Shown: positions 62,350 to 64,000 of the stretch, one piece after another | Layout: every line of letters starts with the position of its first letter | Numbering within the stretch: position 1 is the first letter of the stretch | Assembly: GCA_032622095.1 (NCBI GenBank) | Contig: CP136068.1 | Coordinates: 59,606,025 to 59,670,024 of the forward strand | Direction: 5' to 3' | DNA length: 64,000 bases | From: Siphonodentalium dalli | Taxonomy: Eukaryota; Mollusca; Scaphopoda; Gadilida; Siphonodentaliidae | Notes under the pieces: generated by a model | Seen by the model: only the letters and a program-made list of their open reading frames with translations | Database searches by the model: none | What the model was told of the DNA's origin: nothing | Translations under genes and position numbers: made by a program

Positions 62350-62822
62350 TTGTCACAATTCGTTCGAAATTACGGAAATGCATAATATTCAAACGTCTTA
62401 GAAAAACATATAACAGTAAACACGAAAATCTAGACTGTGCTGATGGCGGCCATTTTGAATTGTCATTTTAGGTCAGAAATAATTATTTGTCGAGTTGCCA
62501 ACATTGTTTTCTGGAATCAGGCTATAAATTACATTTAGACACAACTGTCTATACAATTTGGAGAATATGTTCCCAGCATATTTCACTTTCTGCCATTTAA
62601 GACCGTAATCATTTATAAAATTCGCGTTTTTTGTAATTTTATGAGCATAAATGGGGTTAAATGTCAAAAATGTTCACTTTAAATTACCACATATGTTCTG
62701 TGTATACTTCTTCTTGTTCCAATTAGTTCGAAAGTACAGAAATACTCAATATTCAAACGTCTTAGAGCAACATATAACAACAAACGTACAGTTAGACTTT
62801 GTTTTGATGGCGGCCATTTTGA
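62350..62822 (+). repeat. 365-bp direct tandem duplication, partial second unit
   Basis: 62,350-62,457 recurs at 62,714-62,822: AATATTCAAACGTCTTAGA, ACATATAACA, and GATGGCGGCCATTTTGA in both. The first unit continues with the segment that is also found at 55,865-56,118. Non-coding. Confidence 0.8.
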
Positions 62823-62885
62823 GGCTAGGTCTTCATGTAAGACGCACGAAATCATATATATTTCTCCATATATATTATCGACACG

Positions 62886-62904
62886 GATATGTATATATAT
62901 ATAC

Positions 62905-62955
<51 letters not shown>
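62886..62955. repeat. TA/TATACA microsatellite
   Basis: About 70 bp of alternating TA with occasional C or G, directly before the minisatellite. Confidence 0.9.
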
Positions 62956-62963
62956 GGATACGT

Positions 62964-63370
62964 AGGACACACCGACACCGCAAGTATGGTTACTGTGTGC
63001 TGAAGTATCCCAGAACTCAGCTCTATATGTGTGTGCCATATACATATATATTCGTTTATACTATGCCCAGGGCACACCGACACCGCCACATGCCCGTATA
63101 TATACCGTGTGCTTTATGTATACATGTATGTATGTGTACTCAGTCCAGGACACACCGACACCGCCACATGCCTGTATAGACGATGTGCTTTATGTACATA
63201 TACATATATATTCGTTTATACTCTGCCCAGGGCACACCGACACCGACACATGCCCGTATATACGGTGTGCTTTGTGTATACATGTAAGTGTACTCAGTCC
63301 AGGACACACCGACACCGACAGTATATATACCCATTCGTATTCTGCCCAGGGCACACCGACACCTGCCTGT
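62964..63370 (+). repeat. Minisatellite with alternating CACACCGACACCG units
   Basis: The core CACACCGACACCG (CACACCGACACC in the last unit) recurs six times. It is preceded alternately by AGGA (62,964; 63,147; 63,301) and CCAGGG (63,070; 63,230; 63,349). This makes a dimeric repeat with a period of about 155-185 bp, shrinking to the right. AT-rich spacers hold TATACATGTA and ATATATTCGTTTATA. Frames on both strands through the array (PGHTDTDT and similar) reflect the repeat, not genes. Confidence 0.85.
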
Positions 63371-64000
63371 ATAGTTGAGTAGACTAAGTAAAAAATTCAA
63401 GGCAATTGTTCAAATTGTGACTAAAGCATGAAACTTTGCATATATGTACATATTCACACACTTATTGATATTAGATATGGAGCCAAGCTGAAATTTAACC
63501 CCTCTTTTAAGGGGTTTTCCAAATATAAAGAGCGTTTCGTGATTAAATAAGTTATTCAATATCGCAATTAATCCTACCAAGAAATATGCGAATTAAAATT
63601 AGTCATATAGGTAGGTATGACTCTGAGAGATAGGATGCCACATTTGTAGGGTAAAACTGGAACTCCCCGTCCAAGACGGCCGTCAAAATGGCAGCTGAAA
63701 GAGGAAATTTGACGTTTTTTCACTAATATCTTCTAGGTCAGGTTCGCTGCATGGAACTGGTTTGGAGATGGGACTTTATTTTGTATTGTTCGTGTTAACT
63801 GATCATTAGAGCAATGAAATATGCCATTCGTGTGATTCCAGTCCCTTCCGATCCCTCAATAATTCGATTATACAGAACTCGGTATGACATTTCACCGAAA
63901 ATCACCGTTAGGATTCTAGTCATATTTTAACAAGAAATTGACAGAACTGTGCAAATTAAGTGAGGCATAGAATTAATTACGAATATTTGAACTCAATCAA
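63371..64000. other. Right end, no gene recognised
   Basis: AT-rich DNA. One short stretch at 63,669-63,700 (CCAAGACGGCCGTCAAAATGG) resembles the unit start in the foldback arms and may be an isolated relic. Nothing else supported. Confidence 0.45.

Noticed and set aside
62889-63400. PGHTDTDT-rich 'proteins' on both strands
   Set aside because: Translation of the CACACCGACACCG minisatellite. Frames exist on both strands because the repeat lacks stops.
1-64000. tRNA, rRNA, phage or bacterial operon content
   Set aside because: No cloverleaf with conserved boxes, no rRNA-like tract and no operon structure noticed by eye. A tRNAscan-SE or Infernal run would settle it.

Overview
The window looks like animal nuclear DNA, probably from a marine invertebrate. 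A mollusc is my best guess (low to moderate confidence). It is AT-rich, shows no intact gene or operon, and is almost entirely repetitive. The mollusc guess rests on recalled repeat style: short tandem blocks reading like 'gagttatggccctt', 'ggcgggcgggcgg', 'gaccttgaccttgaaat' and 'acacagacagacagacag', plus many short foldback elements. No conserved host gene supports it.

Region 1 (1-31,648) is a satellite of about 187-bp monomers, roughly 165-170 units. It runs in + orientation to 10,198 and in - orientation from 10,232 on. The switch point carries a 33-bp patchwork that looks like template switching. Several higher-order repeats (HORs) are visible: 2,810 bp x3 (12.38-20.88 kb), 1,294 bp x3 (27.7-31.5 kb), 1,488 bp (6.4-9.4 kb) and a 3,257-bp spaced duplication. 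Both ends of the array are closed by the same boundary sequence in inverted orientation (1-129 and 31,648-31,777).

Region 2 (31.65-37.99 kb) is a mosaic 'tail' beyond the right edge: a flank module, (TA)n, (GA)n and a tandem array of XhoI/BglII-type palindromes. A short second copy of the whole assembly (about 0.8 kb satellite, the same edge, the same tail) lies at 44.16-45.96 kb. Comparing the two shows the long copy carries extra insertions. These include a TTAA-type MITE (37,230-37,702), a 412-bp palindrome, and a decayed non-LTR retrotransposon 3' end split by a 2.47-kb element with ~530-bp inverted repeats and a perfect 8-bp target duplication.

Region 3 (38-52.3 kb) is a run of non-autonomous elements: two tandem-unit elements, four inverted-repeat elements (one nested inside another) and a PIF/Harbinger transposase 5' fragment.

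Region 4 (53.6-62.8 kb) holds a head-to-head pair of decayed copies of one gene. Its motifs are EADTR, a DxD element, HALTGCD and a C-terminal cysteine-rich CXC domain; I read the middle part as PIN/FEN-like. It also holds a 4.76-kb foldback element with ~1.4-kb arms of tandem 'atggcggccat' units, and a frameshifted BED-like zinc-finger exon. Region 5 (62.9-63.4 kb) is a minisatellite next to TA repeats.

The genes do not work together as a pathway; all are remnants of mobile or repetitive genes. The most unusual object is the satellite whose array edges and adjoining tail recur as one unit, which suggests that array and tail move or duplicate together.
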